Positions 7,783 through 17,699 are shown, counted from the stretch's first letter. The stretch: 64,000 nt of DNA from Desulfobacterales bacterium HSG16 (GCA_030377965.1 JAUCGE010000004.1:1-64000), one strand, 5' to 3'. Program-made: numbers and translations. Notes: generated by a model not told the origin, from the letters alone.

Positions 7783-9066
7783 ATGTCTGACACACATCGA
7801 ATGACCGATATTATATTAATCGGACTCAATCATAAAACAGCTCCGGTCGAAATCAGGGAATGTATCGCTTTTTCAAATGAAGAGACATGTATCATGCTTG
7901 ACACTTTCCTGCAGGAACCAACTGTAAAGGAGAGCATGGTCTTTTCGACCTGCAACCGGGTGGAAATACTCATTGCTTCGGATGATATAGATAAAGCCGC
8001 TGCTGCAGCCCAGAACTATATTTCCGATTTTAAAAATATGCCAGCTGGAAAGTTTACACCTCATCTGTACAGACATGAGGGATACGAGGCGGTGCGCCAT
8101 GTTTTCCGGGTGGCATCAAGCCTTGATTCCATGATGGTAGGAGAACCCCAGATTTTAGGGCAGATCAAGGAAGCCTATCGCAGCGCGATCAGGAAAAGAA
8201 CAGCAGGTGTGATTTTAAACCGTGTTCTCCATAAAACTTTTTTTGTAGCCAAAAAAATCAGATCCGAAACAGGGATAGGTGATCACGCTGTTTCCATCAG
8301 TTATGCAGCCATCGAACTGGGACGGAAGATATTTGGCAATCTTGAAGGGAAAAAAGTTCTGCTCATTGGAGCAGGGGAAATGGCAGAACTAGCAGTGGAA
8401 CACCTGATCCGGCACAAGGTTTCCGATATCAATGTGGCAAACCGGACTTTCGAACGAGGCGTGGAACTGGCAGCAGGATTTAACGGACAGGCGATCCATT
8501 TCAAGGAAATACCCGAATTTTTGAAGCATATGGATATAATCATCAGTTCCACAGGTTCTCCTGACTTCGTTCTGAACCGGGACATGGTCAAAAAAGCCAT
8601 GCGAAGCCGCAAAAATCGGCCTGTTTTCTTTATTGATATAGCGGTGCCAAGAGATATCGATCCTGCCATCAACAAGTTAAACAACGCATATGTCTATGAT
8701 ATTGATGACTTGAAAGATGTCATTGATGAGAATATCAAAGACAGGCAAAAAGAGGCTGCTAGGGCTGAAAGAATCATAGATGAGGCAGTTTTAAGCTTTA
8801 AAAAATGGTATGAAAGTCTTGATGTGGTGCCGGTCATCATAGCGTTAAGAAAAAAAATGGAGGGTATAGCCAGATCGGAAATCAAAAAAACCGCTCAATC
8901 CATGAACGGATTATCCGAAGCTGATCATAAAGCCCTGTTTCGGATGTCAGAGTCTATGATAAACAAGATTCTGCATGATCCGACCCTGTTTTTGAAAGGC
9001 AACGGATTTCATAAGGAAAAATCCCTTTACCTGGACATGGCAAAAAAACTTTTCAGGCTCGATTGA
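7783..9066 (+). CDS. hemA: Glutamyl-tRNA reductase
   Basis: 427 residues. It reduces Glu-tRNA to glutamate-1-semialdehyde, the first committed step of C5 tetrapyrrole synthesis. GLNHKTAPVEIRE is near the N-terminus, the catalytic Cys57 sits in STCNRVEI, SSLDSMMVGEPQILGQIK is the substrate-pocket segment, and LLIGAGEMAELA near 190 is the NADPH Rossmann motif. The open frame extends upstream to 7666 through the palindrome. I chose ATG 7783 (MSDTHRMTDI), which gives the family's usual length; ATG 7801 is an alternative. Both starts have weak ribosome sites. Confidence 0.93.
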   Translation: MSDTHRMTDIILIGLNHKTAPVEIRECIAFSNEETCIMLDTFLQEPTVKESMVFSTCNRVEILIASDDIDKAAAAAQNYISDFKNMPAGKFTPHLYRHEGYEAVRHVFRVASSLDSMMVGEPQILGQIKEAYRSAIRKRTAGVILNRVLHKTFFVAKKIRSETGIGDHAVSISYAAIELGRKIFGNLEGKKVLLIGAGEMAELAVEHLIRHKVSDINVANRTFERGVELAAGFNGQAIHFKEIPEFLKHMDIIISSTGSPDFVLNRDMVKKAMRSRKNRPVFFIDIAVPRDIDPAINKLNNAYVYDIDDLKDVIDENIKDRQKEAARAERIIDEAVLSFKKWYESLDVVPVIIALRKKMEGIARSEIKKTAQSMNGLSEADHKALFRMSESMINKILHDPTLFLKGNGFHKEKSLYLDMAKKLFRLD

Positions 9067-9090
9067 ATGAGGGTCACGGAGGAAAACGAA

Positions 9091-10023
9091 TTGAAGAAAA
9101 CCGCATTTTTATTTCCCGGCCAGGGTTCCCAGGCAGTCGGTATGGGACTTGATCTGTATGAAGAATATGATTTTGTAAGAGAAATTTTTGAGATGACCGA
9201 TGATGTGGCAAAGGCTAATATCGCAAATCTCTGTTTCAAAGGGCCTATGGAAGAACTTACTCGAACGGTCAATCTGCAGCCTGCCATGATGGCCATAAGC
9301 CTTTCATGTCTTGCTGCCATAGAATATGCCGGAATAAAACCGGATATGGCAGCGGGCCACAGCCTCGGCGAATATGGAGCGCTGTGTGCCGCCGGTGCTG
9401 TCTCCAGATTTGACGGAGTGCGGATGGTCAATAAAAGAGGTCTGTTGATGGACAGGGAATCGGTAAAATATGACGGCGCTATGTATGCTGTCATCGGCCT
9501 GACGATTGATGAGGTTACCCGTTTGACAGAACAAGTCGATGGTGAGGTCAGCGTAGCCAACCATAATATGGAAAAGCAGATTGTAATTACTGGTTCTCCA
9601 GATCCTTGCAGAGAGGTTGCAGATCTGGCTAAATCCCTGGGAAACAAAGCAATAAAATTGAAAGTCAGCGGTGCATGGCACAGTCGTTTGATGAAAGGGG
9701 CGAAACAGGAGTTTTCAGGATTTCTGGACGAAATAGAGTTTACAGCACCGAATATTCCTGTGGTTCACAATGTTACAGCCGATACCTGTGCAGATCCGGG
9801 AAAAATTCGGTCAATGATGGTCGATCAGATATGTTCTCCTGTACGATGGTACGATACAATGCTTGGCCTTATAGCAGATGATGTGGAAGTCTTTGTCGAG
9901 GTCGGGCCTAAAAAGGTTTTGACAGGGCTTGTAAAAAAGACCCTGCCAGACAAATGGCCAGGAAGCCTGTGTAACGTCAATGATTTGAAAACTCTGGAAA
10001 AATTTGTAAAGGCGATGGCGTAA
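9091..10023 (+). CDS. fabD: Malonyl-CoA:ACP transacylase
   Basis: 310 residues from the TTG at 9091, giving the family-typical start MKKTAFLFPGQGSQ. The TTG is 8 nt after ACGGAGG, whereas the in-frame ATG at 9067, which abuts the hemA stop, has no ribosome site. The catalytic Ser91 is in GHSLGE, and the catalytic His is in SGAWHSRLM near 193. It loads malonyl groups onto acyl carrier protein for fatty acid synthesis. No other fab genes are adjacent; it appears to be co-transcribed behind hemA. Confidence 0.93.
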   Translation: MKKTAFLFPGQGSQAVGMGLDLYEEYDFVREIFEMTDDVAKANIANLCFKGPMEELTRTVNLQPAMMAISLSCLAAIEYAGIKPDMAAGHSLGEYGALCAAGAVSRFDGVRMVNKRGLLMDRESVKYDGAMYAVIGLTIDEVTRLTEQVDGEVSVANHNMEKQIVITGSPDPCREVADLAKSLGNKAIKLKVSGAWHSRLMKGAKQEFSGFLDEIEFTAPNIPVVHNVTADTCADPGKIRSMMVDQICSPVRWYDTMLGLIADDVEVFVEVGPKKVLTGLVKKTLPDKWPGSLCNVNDLKTLEKFVKAMA

Positions 10024-10029
10024 ACGAAT

Positions 10030-10470
10030 TTAATTTTCTGTCTCTGTCGGTGCGGAAGAGGGTACTTTGAAAAAATCTATCCCTTCTTCTTTAAGCATTT
10101 CTTCCTCTTTATCCGTACTGACACCCCGAATGTTTCTCGGCTCTGAAGCTCCATAATGAATTTTCAGAGCTTCTTTTGCAAAATCGCAGCCGACATTATC
10201 GAAGTTATTATCTATAAATGTCATAAGTTTATTGCCAATATCGACCGGATCTGCCGGTAGATTTTTGTCTGGCGGAGTTTCCGACAGCTCTTTCTCCTGC
10301 CTGCCGGATGATTTGATAGCGAAAGTGGATGGTACTCTTGACACATCGGTATCATTGCACACGGGACATGCGATCAGTCTTTTTTTATTCTGGTTTTCAA
10401 ATGCCTCAGTATCTTCGAACCACCCTTCAAAGCCATGACCATTTGAACACTGTAAATCGAATATTATCAT
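10030..10470 (-). CDS. DUF1178 family zinc-ribbon-like protein
   Basis: 146 residues from ATG 10470, with AGAGG about 8 nt upstream. A longer frame to 10605 lacks support. The N-terminus MIIFDLQCSNGHGFEGWF with C8 and the CPVCN pair near residue 37 forms a short zinc-ribbon-like module, the hallmark of DUF1178. The rest is charged and low in hydrophobics. The function of the family is unknown. It converges on fabD with a 6-bp gap. Confidence 0.8.
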   Translation of the reverse strand: MIIFDLQCSNGHGFEGWFEDTEAFENQNKKRLIACPVCNDTDVSRVPSTFAIKSSGRQEKELSETPPDKNLPADPVDIGNKLMTFIDNNFDNVGCDFAKEALKIHYGASEPRNIRGVSTDKEEEMLKEEGIDFFKVPSSAPTETEN

Positions 10471-10759
10471 AAGGTACAACCTCTTTTTCTGGTTTGGTAA
10501 TAATCCCTTATTTTTTATATTATCAGGTATCATATCTGAACGGATTTTTAAAGAATTTATTGACAGAATCCGTTTTTTCAACACAAAATAACACTTGATG
10601 AACACAAAGACGTATTCATCTGGAGATAACAGGAACCATATGTCGGCATCTTTTTCATATCAAATGTATATGGTTTACATGGATGATATTTTGCTTTGTA
10701 AATGTTGAACATTAGAATGTCGGCAATGATAAACAAAACCAATACAGAGAGGTTTTCTT
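10471..10759. other. Divergent intergenic region with two inverted repeats
   Basis: No gene seen. Two spaced inverted repeats are visible. AACGGATT / AATCCGTT (10539-10574) is followed by TTTT. AACCATAT / ATATGGTT lies at about 10632-10675. The region must hold promoters for the DUF1178 gene (minus) and the SH3 gene (plus), but I could not pick clear -35/-10 boxes. Confidence 0.35.
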
Positions 10760-11410
10760 ATGAGGCGGTTCATATGGTTAGCGGGAATTTTTTGTTTGTG
10801 CGCGGCAGTTACAGCGCAGGCTGAAACCATGTATGTCAATGATATCATAAAAATTACCTTGAGAACAGGGCCTGGTATCAGCCGCAAGGTCATTGACAAT
10901 ATTCTTTCTGGACAGAAGGTCAATGTTATCGGACATGAAGGCGGATGGGCGCATGTCACGCTGCCTAACAATAAAAAAGGGTGGGTATTAAACCGTTATC
11001 TGACCAAGAAGCGGCCCAATGAACTGGAGCTGGCAGCACTTAATAAAAAGCATAAAGAATTGACTGATAAATATAATAAACTGCTGGAAAAAAACAGGCA
11101 GAGGAACAAAGAACATACAACTCTTGATTCGGAATTTGCCCAGAATCAGAAATCTCTGGAAAAAATAAATAAAGCTTATGACAAACTCAAAATCGAATGC
11201 GCCGATTTTTTAACTGTTCAATCGAAATATGAAATCGCCAGTCAGGAATTATATGAAAAGACCAAAACTCTTGAATATCTGGAAAAAAGGGTTAAGGATC
11301 TGAGCATGAAACAATATCTTTACGGAGCATATGCGGGTGTAAGCATTCTCATTATCGGCATATTAATGGGATATATGTTCAGGCGGAAGCGTAAGTCTTC
11401 TCTGTATTAA
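10760..11410 (+). CDS. SH3b-domain membrane-anchored protein (TIGR04211/YgiM-like)
   Basis: 216 residues. Signal peptide at 1-21 (ending AQA-ET), a bacterial SH3 domain at about 23-88 (ITLRTGPG and KKGWVLNRYL), a Lys/Glu-rich coiled coil at about 95-180, and a C-terminal membrane helix at about 190-210 followed by RRKRK. This is the layout of TIGR04211 'SH3 and anchor' proteins. It probably faces the periplasm and is held in the inner membrane. Its role is unknown; SH3b domains often bind peptidoglycan peptides. Preceded by AGAGAGG. Confidence 0.83.
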   Translation: MRRFIWLAGIFCLCAAVTAQAETMYVNDIIKITLRTGPGISRKVIDNILSGQKVNVIGHEGGWAHVTLPNNKKGWVLNRYLTKKRPNELELAALNKKHKELTDKYNKLLEKNRQRNKEHTTLDSEFAQNQKSLEKINKAYDKLKIECADFLTVQSKYEIASQELYEKTKTLEYLEKRVKDLSMKQYLYGAYAGVSILIIGILMGYMFRRKRKSSLY

Positions 11411-11457
11411 CGCATATTTTTAAATATAAAATTACCTGGACAAGGCAGGACATTGAT

Positions 11458-13104
11458 ATGGAAGAAAAATCGGATTTTTTGATTATCGGCTCAGGCGTGG
11501 CTGGCCTTACTTTTGCGCTGGAAGCAGCTAAGGTTGGCAGCGTGGCTGTCGTGACCAAAAAGGGTATGATGGATACGAACACATCCCTTGCCCAGGGTGG
11601 TATAGCCTCTGTTTTCGGAAATACGGACTCTTATGATCTTCATATAGAGGATACTTTGGAAGCAGGTGACGGCCTTTGTAACGAAGCTGTTGTGGAAATG
11701 GTGGTTAAAAACGGGCCTGATCGTATCCGTGAGTTGATCGATATGGGTGTGAAATTTGAATTGCAGGATAGCGCAGACAGGGAACAACAACAGCAATCCC
11801 CTTCTCTGGATCTTGGCAGAGAGGGTGGCCATTCTCAGAAACGGATCGTTCATGCCCTGGATATGACCGGCATGGAGGTCGAAAAAGCCCTTGTCGCGCA
11901 GGTTGAAAGCAATGAAAATATAAAAATTTTCGAAGATCATATTGCAATTGATCTGATATCATTTTCGACCCGCATGAAAAAAGGATTGATGCAATCTGCC
12001 CAGGATGTGTTCTGCTGCGGTGCTTATATTCTTGATACAGAATCAAGCCATGTCAAAACCTTTGGAGCAAAAGTCATACTGCTGGCCACAGGGGGAACAG
12101 GTAAGGTTTATCTTTACACGAGCAATCCCGATGTTGCCACTGGTGATGGCATAGCTATGGCATACCGGGCAGGCGCCAGCGTGTCCAACCTGGAGTTTGT
12201 TCAGTTTCATCCCACCTGCCTGTATCATCCAGATGCCAAGAATTTTTTGATATCAGAAGCTGTCAGAGGAGAAGGAGGGATTTTAAAAGATTTCAACGGC
12301 ACTCCTTTCATGGAAAAATATCACCCTCAAAAAGATCTGGCATGTCGTGATATAGTGGCGCGGGCCATTGATACTGAACTGAAAAAAAGCGGGCATGAGC
12401 ATGTGTTTTTAGACATTTCCCACAAGGATTCCGAATTTGTCAAAAAGCGGTTTCCCACCCTTTATAAAAAATGTCTTTCTTTCAGCATTGATATGACAAC
12501 CGATCCCATACCGGTGGTGCCTGCTGCCCATTACATGTGCGGAGGGGTCATGACAGACACATTCGGCAGAACCGATATCCACAGGCTTTATGCAATCGGA
12601 GAAACCGCATGTACAGGACTCCACGGCGCAAACCGCCTGGCCAGTAATTCCCTGCTGGAAGCCCTGGTGTATGCCCGAAGGGCTGCCAGACAGGCAATAA
12701 GTGAGATCAAAACATCCAATGCCATTTCCATGCCTGAAATCAGCAAATGGGATGAAACCGGAACCACCGACAGTGACGAGTTGATCATGGTTTCCCATAA
12801 CTGGGATGAAATCCGACGCCTCATGTGGAACTATGTTGGTATTGTCAGGTCGGATAAACGGCTGGCAAGGGCACAGCGGAGAATCGATATCATACAAAAC
12901 GAGATCAAGGAATATTACTGGAATTTCAAAGTCGAATCCGATCTGGTTGAATTGAGAAACATTGCTACTGTAGCGGAACTGATTATCCGCAGCGCCATGT
13001 ATAGAAAAGAAAGCAGGGGGCTGCATTATACCATAGAATATCCAGACAAAGATGACATAAGATGGTTGAAAGATACGATTGTCCGCAGGGAATTCATGGG
13101 ATAG
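11458..13104 (+). CDS. nadB: L-aspartate oxidase
   Basis: 548 residues. It oxidises L-aspartate to iminoaspartate for NAD synthesis, using FAD. The dinucleotide motif IIGSGVAGLTFALEA is at about 8-22. SLAQGGIASVF, EGGHSQKRIVHA, EFVQFHPTCLY, SEAVRGEGG and the FAD-binding HGANRLASNSLLEALVYAR follow the order seen in NadB and the related fumarate reductase flavoproteins. The length matches NadB rather than SdhA. nadA and nadC are not adjacent. ATG preceded by CAAGGCAGGA. Confidence 0.94.
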   Translation: MEEKSDFLIIGSGVAGLTFALEAAKVGSVAVVTKKGMMDTNTSLAQGGIASVFGNTDSYDLHIEDTLEAGDGLCNEAVVEMVVKNGPDRIRELIDMGVKFELQDSADREQQQQSPSLDLGREGGHSQKRIVHALDMTGMEVEKALVAQVESNENIKIFEDHIAIDLISFSTRMKKGLMQSAQDVFCCGAYILDTESSHVKTFGAKVILLATGGTGKVYLYTSNPDVATGDGIAMAYRAGASVSNLEFVQFHPTCLYHPDAKNFLISEAVRGEGGILKDFNGTPFMEKYHPQKDLACRDIVARAIDTELKKSGHEHVFLDISHKDSEFVKKRFPTLYKKCLSFSIDMTTDPIPVVPAAHYMCGGVMTDTFGRTDIHRLYAIGETACTGLHGANRLASNSLLEALVYARRAARQAISEIKTSNAISMPEISKWDETGTTDSDELIMVSHNWDEIRRLMWNYVGIVRSDKRLARAQRRIDIIQNEIKEYYWNFKVESDLVELRNIATVAELIIRSAMYRKESRGLHYTIEYPDKDDIRWLKDTIVRREFMG

Positions 13105-13228
13105 ATTCTTCCATTGACATCAGCTAATTCTGCATTAATTTCTTGCATATCGGAAGGCGGCAGGGTTTTTATATCCACGGAATTTGTGTATCCGAACTGA
13201 TGACATCAAACTATGGTATATTAAAGGT

Positions 13229-14347
13229 ATGGCGGGTAAAAGGGATTATTATGAAATTCTGGGCGTTGATCGAAACGTCACAGATGATGCGATCAAGAGC
13301 AGTTACAGAAAACTGGCCATGAAGCATCACCCGGATAGAAATCCGGGTGACAAGGAAGCTGAAGAGAAGTTCAAAGAAGCTGCCGAAGCCTATGAGGTGT
13401 TGAGAGATCCCCAGAAACGGAACTTATATGACCAGTACGGTCATGAAGGACTCGAAGGAAGCGGTTTTTCCGGGTTTGGTGATTTCAATGACATTTTTTC
13501 GAGTTTCGGCGATATATTCGAGGATTTTTTCGGTTTTTCTTCTGGCAGACGCTCCAGGAGTCGGGCTAATCGCGGCGCTGATCTGCGTTATGACATGAAA
13601 CTCAGTTTCATGGACGCGGTGTTCGGCAAGGAAAGTGAAATTTCCATTGATAAAATGGAAACCTGCACCGAATGTCGCGGAGATGGATGCAAGCCTGGTT
13701 CACGGCCTCAGCAATGCCCTCAATGTAATGGTTCCGGCCAGGTACAGAGAACTCAGGGTTTTTTTACCCTCAGAACCACCTGCTCCCAGTGCAGAGGCAA
13801 TGGCCAGTTTATTTCTGACCCATGTCATGAATGCAGAGGCGCTGGCAAAGTCAAGATCAGCAAGCGTGTTTCGGTAAAAATTCCGGCAGGCGTTGATACA
13901 GGCTCAAGGTTGAGGTTGACCGGTGAAGGGGAAGCAGGCTCATATGGAGGCCCTGCAGGAGATCTGTATGTAGTTATTCATGTGGAACCCCATGATTTTT
14001 TCGAAAGAAAAGATATTCATGTAATCTGCCAGATTCCGATTTCATTCATACAGGCCGCATTAGGTGATAAAATCGAGGTACCCACTTTGAAAGGTGAGAA
14101 AACCTTGAAGGTTCCAAAGGGAACTCAGCCTGGAGAAATTTTTCGCTTTCCGGGCGAGGGCATTACCTCACTAAGAAATGGCAGACCTGGAGATCAGATA
14201 ATACAGGTGGACATCAAGACTCCGACCAATTTAAATAAAAAACAGGAATCTTTGCTGAGAGACTTCGCTAAACTTGAGGAAACAAAATTTACCACCAAGA
14301 TCAAAAATCTGTTCAAAGGCGATTCAACAAAGGCGACAGCCCGATAG
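13229..14347 (+). CDS. dnaJ: Chaperone DnaJ (type I Hsp40)
   Basis: 372 residues. The J domain at 5-70 has the HPD motif ([10 protein letters not shown]), followed by a Gly/Phe region ([10 protein letters not shown]) and four zinc repeats ([32 protein letters not shown]), then the C-terminal substrate-binding domains. It stimulates DnaK ATPase and delivers clients. The frame is open upstream to 13184, but [13 protein letters not shown] at 13229 is the canonical DnaJ start. dnaK and grpE are not in the window. Confidence 0.95.
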   Translation: MAGKRDYYEILGVDRNVTDDAIKSSYRKLAMKHHPDRNPGDKEAEEKFKEAAEAYEVLRDPQKRNLYDQYGHEGLEGSGFSGFGDFNDIFSSFGDIFEDFFGFSSGRRSRSRANRGADLRYDMKLSFMDAVFGKESEISIDKMETCTECRGDGCKPGSRPQQCPQCNGSGQVQRTQGFFTLRTTCSQCRGNGQFISDPCHECRGAGKVKISKRVSVKIPAGVDTGSRLRLTGEGEAGSYGGPAGDLYVVIHVEPHDFFERKDIHVICQIPISFIQAALGDKIEVPTLKGEKTLKVPKGTQPGEIFRFPGEGITSLRNGRPGDQIIQVDIKTPTNLNKKQESLLRDFAKLEETKFTTKIKNLFKGDSTKATAR

Positions 14348-14487
14348 TCCGAAACGGTAATCTGAGGCGGTAATCAGAAACAGCGAATGTATGTTCGGCA
14401 TACCTGAACGGAAATCAGATCCTGTCAGTATCGACAGACGGATTTTTTTGAATCGGCTCTTTTTGAGAAAGGATCAGTGTAAAAGCT

Positions 14488-14865
14488 ATGTATGAGCTAA
14501 AAATAATCACAGATTTTGCTGCTGCCCACCAACTGAAGATGGTGTCCAAAAAATGCGAAAATCTGCACGGACACAACTGGAAAATAGAAGTGTGTGTGGT
14601 CGGAGACAAACTCAATAACGCCGGTGTACTCATCGATTTTGGAGAACTCAAGCAGCATGTTGCTGAAATCCGAGCCAGGCTTGATCACAAATTTTTAAAC
14701 GAGCTTGAATATTTCGATGACAACACTCCCCCGTCTTCTGAAAACATAGCATGTTACATAGCAAACCAGCTTCAGATCCTCATAGATGATATGAAGCCGG
14801 AAGTAAGGGTCTCACGAGTGACAGCCTGGGAGTCGGATGATGCCTGTGCTACTTACAGCATGTAA
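14488..14865 (+). CDS. queD: 6-carboxy-5,6,7,8-tetrahydropterin synthase (QueD/PTPS family)
   Basis: 125 residues. Zinc ligands appear as FAAAHQL (His near 14) and NLHGHNW (two His near 29-31), with the catalytic Cys just before in KKCENLHGH. RLDHKFLNE and SSENIACYI are further family motifs. It makes carboxytetrahydropterin from dihydroneopterin triphosphate in the queuosine/7-deazaguanine pathway. No queC or queE is near. Stands alone behind dnaJ. Confidence 0.9.
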   Translation: MYELKIITDFAAAHQLKMVSKKCENLHGHNWKIEVCVVGDKLNNAGVLIDFGELKQHVAEIRARLDHKFLNELEYFDDNTPPSSENIACYIANQLQILIDDMKPEVRVSRVTAWESDDACATYSM

Positions 14866-14878
14866 TGGTGTTGATGCC

Positions 14879-14901
14879 CAGGCCCTTGATGCTTGGGCCT
14901 T
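14879..14901 (+). terminator. Weak hairpin after queD
   Basis: AGGCCC (14880-14885) and GGGCCT (14895-14900) form a short stem with a 9-nt loop, 14 bp after the queD stop, followed by TTTAAG. The T-tract is poor, so this is only a possible terminator. Confidence 0.3.
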
Positions 14902-14962
14902 TAAGCCCAAATTAAACTAACATCGCGCAGCAGCATAGTAGGGCGGTTATCTGTAGTAAAAT

Positions 14963-15622
14963 CTATGCCTTCGTGCTATTCAGAAATTGCTTGTTACGTA
15001 AAAAAAGATCAAATTTCACAATTATTTCATCAATCAATTCGATTATAAACCCTGAATAGAAATATAGCATTTCGTCATCAACTATTATACTGTTCTCTCC
15101 ATGTGCAATATTGTTTCTTATTTCAACCAGTCTGTCGAGTTTTGCTTTATATTTTTGAAGACTTGAATGCTCAATATCGAATAAATCCAACATATCGGAT
15201 AAAGGATCAAATTTCAAATTTGATTTGGTATCAAACTTCTTGTTCAATTTCACGTTTTTCTTTTGCAGATCCATAAATTTTGTCGAGAATTTACATTTCT
15301 GCTCAAAGCTATGCTTCCCTTTTAAATAATCATAAGTTTTCGATTGGGCGAATGTAAACAATTTGATTGTTACTTGATCCGGTTTTAAATTTAAACCGTT
15401 AAGAAAATTTGTTATGTGTCTGAACAATGTGGCACAAAATCCCTCCCAATGAGCATAAATCATAGGGATGCACATCATGGAATATGTACTATAAAATCGC
15501 TCTTTTTTATCTTCCCTGATACTGAAATACATATCCTTGATAATTTGAAATTCTTTCGCTCTCCAATCTCGTTCAGATTCGATTTCATCAATCAGGTTGT
15601 CAATTTTTTTGTCAAAATCCAT
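14963..15622 (-). CDS. MAE_28990/MAE_18760-like HEPN domain protein
   Basis: 219 residues, largely helical. The HEPN RNase motif RX4H is seen as R169-NNIA-H174 in EIRNNIAHGE, followed by a helix. HEPN proteins of this type are predicted metal-independent RNases and often pair with DUF262 proteins in defence or toxin-antitoxin loci. Here a DUF262 gene lies 29 bp upstream on the same strand. The stretch is visibly more AT-rich than the flanking housekeeping genes, which suggests transfer. The gene itself appears intact while its partner is eroded. Confidence 0.72.
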   Translation of the reverse strand: MDFDKKIDNLIDEIESERDWRAKEFQIIKDMYFSIREDKKERFYSTYSMMCIPMIYAHWEGFCATLFRHITNFLNGLNLKPDQVTIKLFTFAQSKTYDYLKGKHSFEQKCKFSTKFMDLQKKNVKLNKKFDTKSNLKFDPLSDMLDLFDIEHSSLQKYKAKLDRLVEIRNNIAHGENSIIVDDEMLYFYSGFIIELIDEIIVKFDLFLRNKQFLNSTKA

Positions 15623-15651
15623 TTGCTATGCTATTCCGAATAGAGTCAATT

Positions 15652-16167
15652 TCAAGCCACCGACATTGAACTATTGAGTCGTTTGAGCAATTCGTATTTC
15701 ATATCACATCCGCTTTCAATTCTTAATATTTCAACACGACAAACCGCTCTTTTTAACATTAATTTATATCTTAATGGTATTGAGTCTATCGTAATACCAT
15801 CTAATTCCTTTATAATCCCCCCCTCGGATAAAGTTAAATTGTTTTTCTTCTCATCTTTGAGTTTTCCAAAAAATGACAACACTGTAGACATTCTTTGCAG
15901 TCCGTCAACCACTTCCCAAATGTTAGTTTCATATTCTGCTACAAAAACAGGCGGAAAGGGGATTCCAATTAAAATTGATTCGATGAATTTTGTTTGATTT
16001 GTAACACTCCATGTGAAGTTTCTCTTATATCCTGGAGAAACTATTAACTCACCGTCTTCATACATATTGATAAGCTCACCAAAAGACATATCCATCCTGT
16101 CGGATTTTATTTCCTGCCTGTTTTTATCTATTGCTTCTTCAAGTCTTTCCTTTTCTGTATCACCCAC
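15652..16167 (-). CDS. DUF262 (GmrSD N-domain-like) protein, 3'-truncated
   Basis: 171 residues against a usual length of 350 or more. DUF262 motifs are clear: SPGYKRNFTW near 44-53, FIESILIGIPFPPVFVAE near 63-80 and VVDGLQRMSTV near 87-97. DUF262 is a ParB/sulfiredoxin-fold NTP-using nuclease domain. The protein stops shortly after YELLKRLN. Just past that point other frames read VGGLKLT and then SIRNSIANG, resembling the expected continuation (RLNTGGLKLT...EIRN). Small indels therefore seem to have broken the frame, and the C-terminal half is missing. Likely a non-functional partner of the HEPN gene. Confidence 0.65.
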   Translation of the reverse strand: MGDTEKERLEEAIDKNRQEIKSDRMDMSFGELINMYEDGELIVSPGYKRNFTWSVTNQTKFIESILIGIPFPPVFVAEYETNIWEVVDGLQRMSTVLSFFGKLKDEKKNNLTLSEGGIIKELDGITIDSIPLRYKLMLKRAVCRVEILRIESGCDMKYELLKRLNSSMSVA

Positions 16168-16295
16168 AAATCCCTCCTGAAATATAAATATTATTGTTAA
16201 AGGTTAAAAAATAAAAAATTCCTGCCACATATTTTATATACGCTGCCATATAAGAAGTTAAAAAACAACAGAAAATCCGAACAGGATCAAGCACA

Positions 16296-17699
16296 CTATC
16301 GATCAAATTTCGGTCTCTGCCCCGAAGGAGCCATCTTAACAATTCTTGGATCGAACCTGGCTAGAACATGCACCAGATCTTTTTGTGCATCCATAACAGC
16401 ATCAATATCTTTGTAAGCCATAGGCACTTCGTCCAGGCCAGCGGAAAGCAGAGTTATTTTCTGGTCTGACAGAAGCTTTTCAGCATCTTTCCATTTGAAA
16501 CGTTTTTTGGATGCCTTTCTGCTCATGAGCCGCCCTGCTCCATGTGATGCGGAATGAAGGGAGGCAGCGTTTCCTTTTCCCCGGATTACATAACCAGGAG
16601 TTGCCATTGATCCAGGTATTATGCCCATAGCGTCCGGCCCGGCAGGAGTTGCGCCTTTTCTATGCACAACCAGATCCATGCCCATGTGTTTTTCCTTCCA
16701 TGCAAAATTATGATGATTTTCCAACTGAGCCGTTATCTCAAGCCCGAGATGTGCGGCAATATATTTATGTATCAATTCATGACTGGCAGCCGCATACCTG
16801 CCCATCAATTCCATAGCCGCCCAGTATTCCTGCCCTTCTTCTGTGTTTAATTCGAGCCATGCCAGTGATGCCAGTTCTTTTGGAAGGTCAGGATGAATTT
16901 TTTTTGCCAGCCTGCTGTAATGGCCAGCTACTTCTGCTCCTGTACCCCGGCTTCCGCTGTGGCTTAAAAGAGCGGGATAAATTCCGGGTTCAAGCCCCAG
17001 TTCCTTTTCATAAAGTTCAAGCTTTCCAAACTCCACAAAATGATTTCCAGATCCGCTTGTGCCTAATTGCCCCCACGCCTTGTCTTTCAAAGCTTTTGTG
17101 ACAGGACTTACCGACCAGTCTTCGTCCATCACCGGATGCTGCCGTCTGTTTTTAAACTTCACTCCCACACCAAACCTGGTTTCCGATTCAACAGCTTTTA
17201 TCAACCTCTGCTTTTCATCCCTGATATGGGATACCGGCATATCGAAAACCGATAATTTCATTCGACACGCTATATCCATTCCAACAGCAAAAGGAATAAC
17301 TGCGTTTTCAGCAGCAAGAACTCCGCCTATGGGCAGGCCATATCCCAAGTGTGCATCGGGCATCAATGCACCCTGTATGGAAATCGGCAGGGAACAGGCG
17401 TTTTTCATCTGACTCAAAGCACCCTCGTCAATATCTGTTCCCCATTTTTCATAAGGGGCCGGAGATTCGCGAAGAACATGATTTTCGGGTTTTTTCATGC
17501 TTTCCCCGCATAGCGCAGCCAATTGCCCGAAAACAGGATCATCAAGAAAGAGCTGAGGATTATTTATGATACTCTTTATTACTCTTTTCATTTTTCTTTT
17601 TTGCATCCCGGTTCTGGAAGCAGATGATAGTGCAGATATAGCTGCATCCATCTGTTTTCCTTTTTGAAGGCCGAGTTTTGCCAGTTGTTTCAAGTTCAT
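16296..17699 (-). CDS. rtcB: RNA-splicing ligase RtcB family protein
   Basis: 467 residues. RtcB joins 2',3'-cyclic phosphate or 3'-phosphate RNA ends to 5'-OH ends with GTP and Mn2+. Visible motifs are GVLAAENAVIPFAVGMDIAC with the metal-binding Asp/Cys, GTSGSGNHFVEFG, LSHSGSRGTG, ENHHNFAW, and the HRKGATPAG segment that carries the guanylylated His. The start overlaps the rtcA stop by 4 bp (ATGA). No archease gene is adjacent. It is probably expressed with rtcA from the sigma-54 site near 18.8 kb. Confidence 0.93.
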   Translation of the reverse strand: MNLKQLAKLGLQKGKQMDAAISALSSASRTGMQKRKMKRVIKSIINNPQLFLDDPVFGQLAALCGESMKKPENHVLRESPAPYEKWGTDIDEGALSQMKNACSLPISIQGALMPDAHLGYGLPIGGVLAAENAVIPFAVGMDIACRMKLSVFDMPVSHIRDEKQRLIKAVESETRFGVGVKFKNRRQHPVMDEDWSVSPVTKALKDKAWGQLGTSGSGNHFVEFGKLELYEKELGLEPGIYPALLSHSGSRGTGAEVAGHYSRLAKKIHPDLPKELASLAWLELNTEEGQEYWAAMELMGRYAAASHELIHKYIAAHLGLEITAQLENHHNFAWKEKHMGMDLVVHRKGATPAGPDAMGIIPGSMATPGYVIRGKGNAASLHSASHGAGRLMSRKASKKRFKWKDAEKLLSDQKITLLSAGLDEVPMAYKDIDAVMDAQKDLVHVLARFDPRIVKMAPSGQRPKFDR

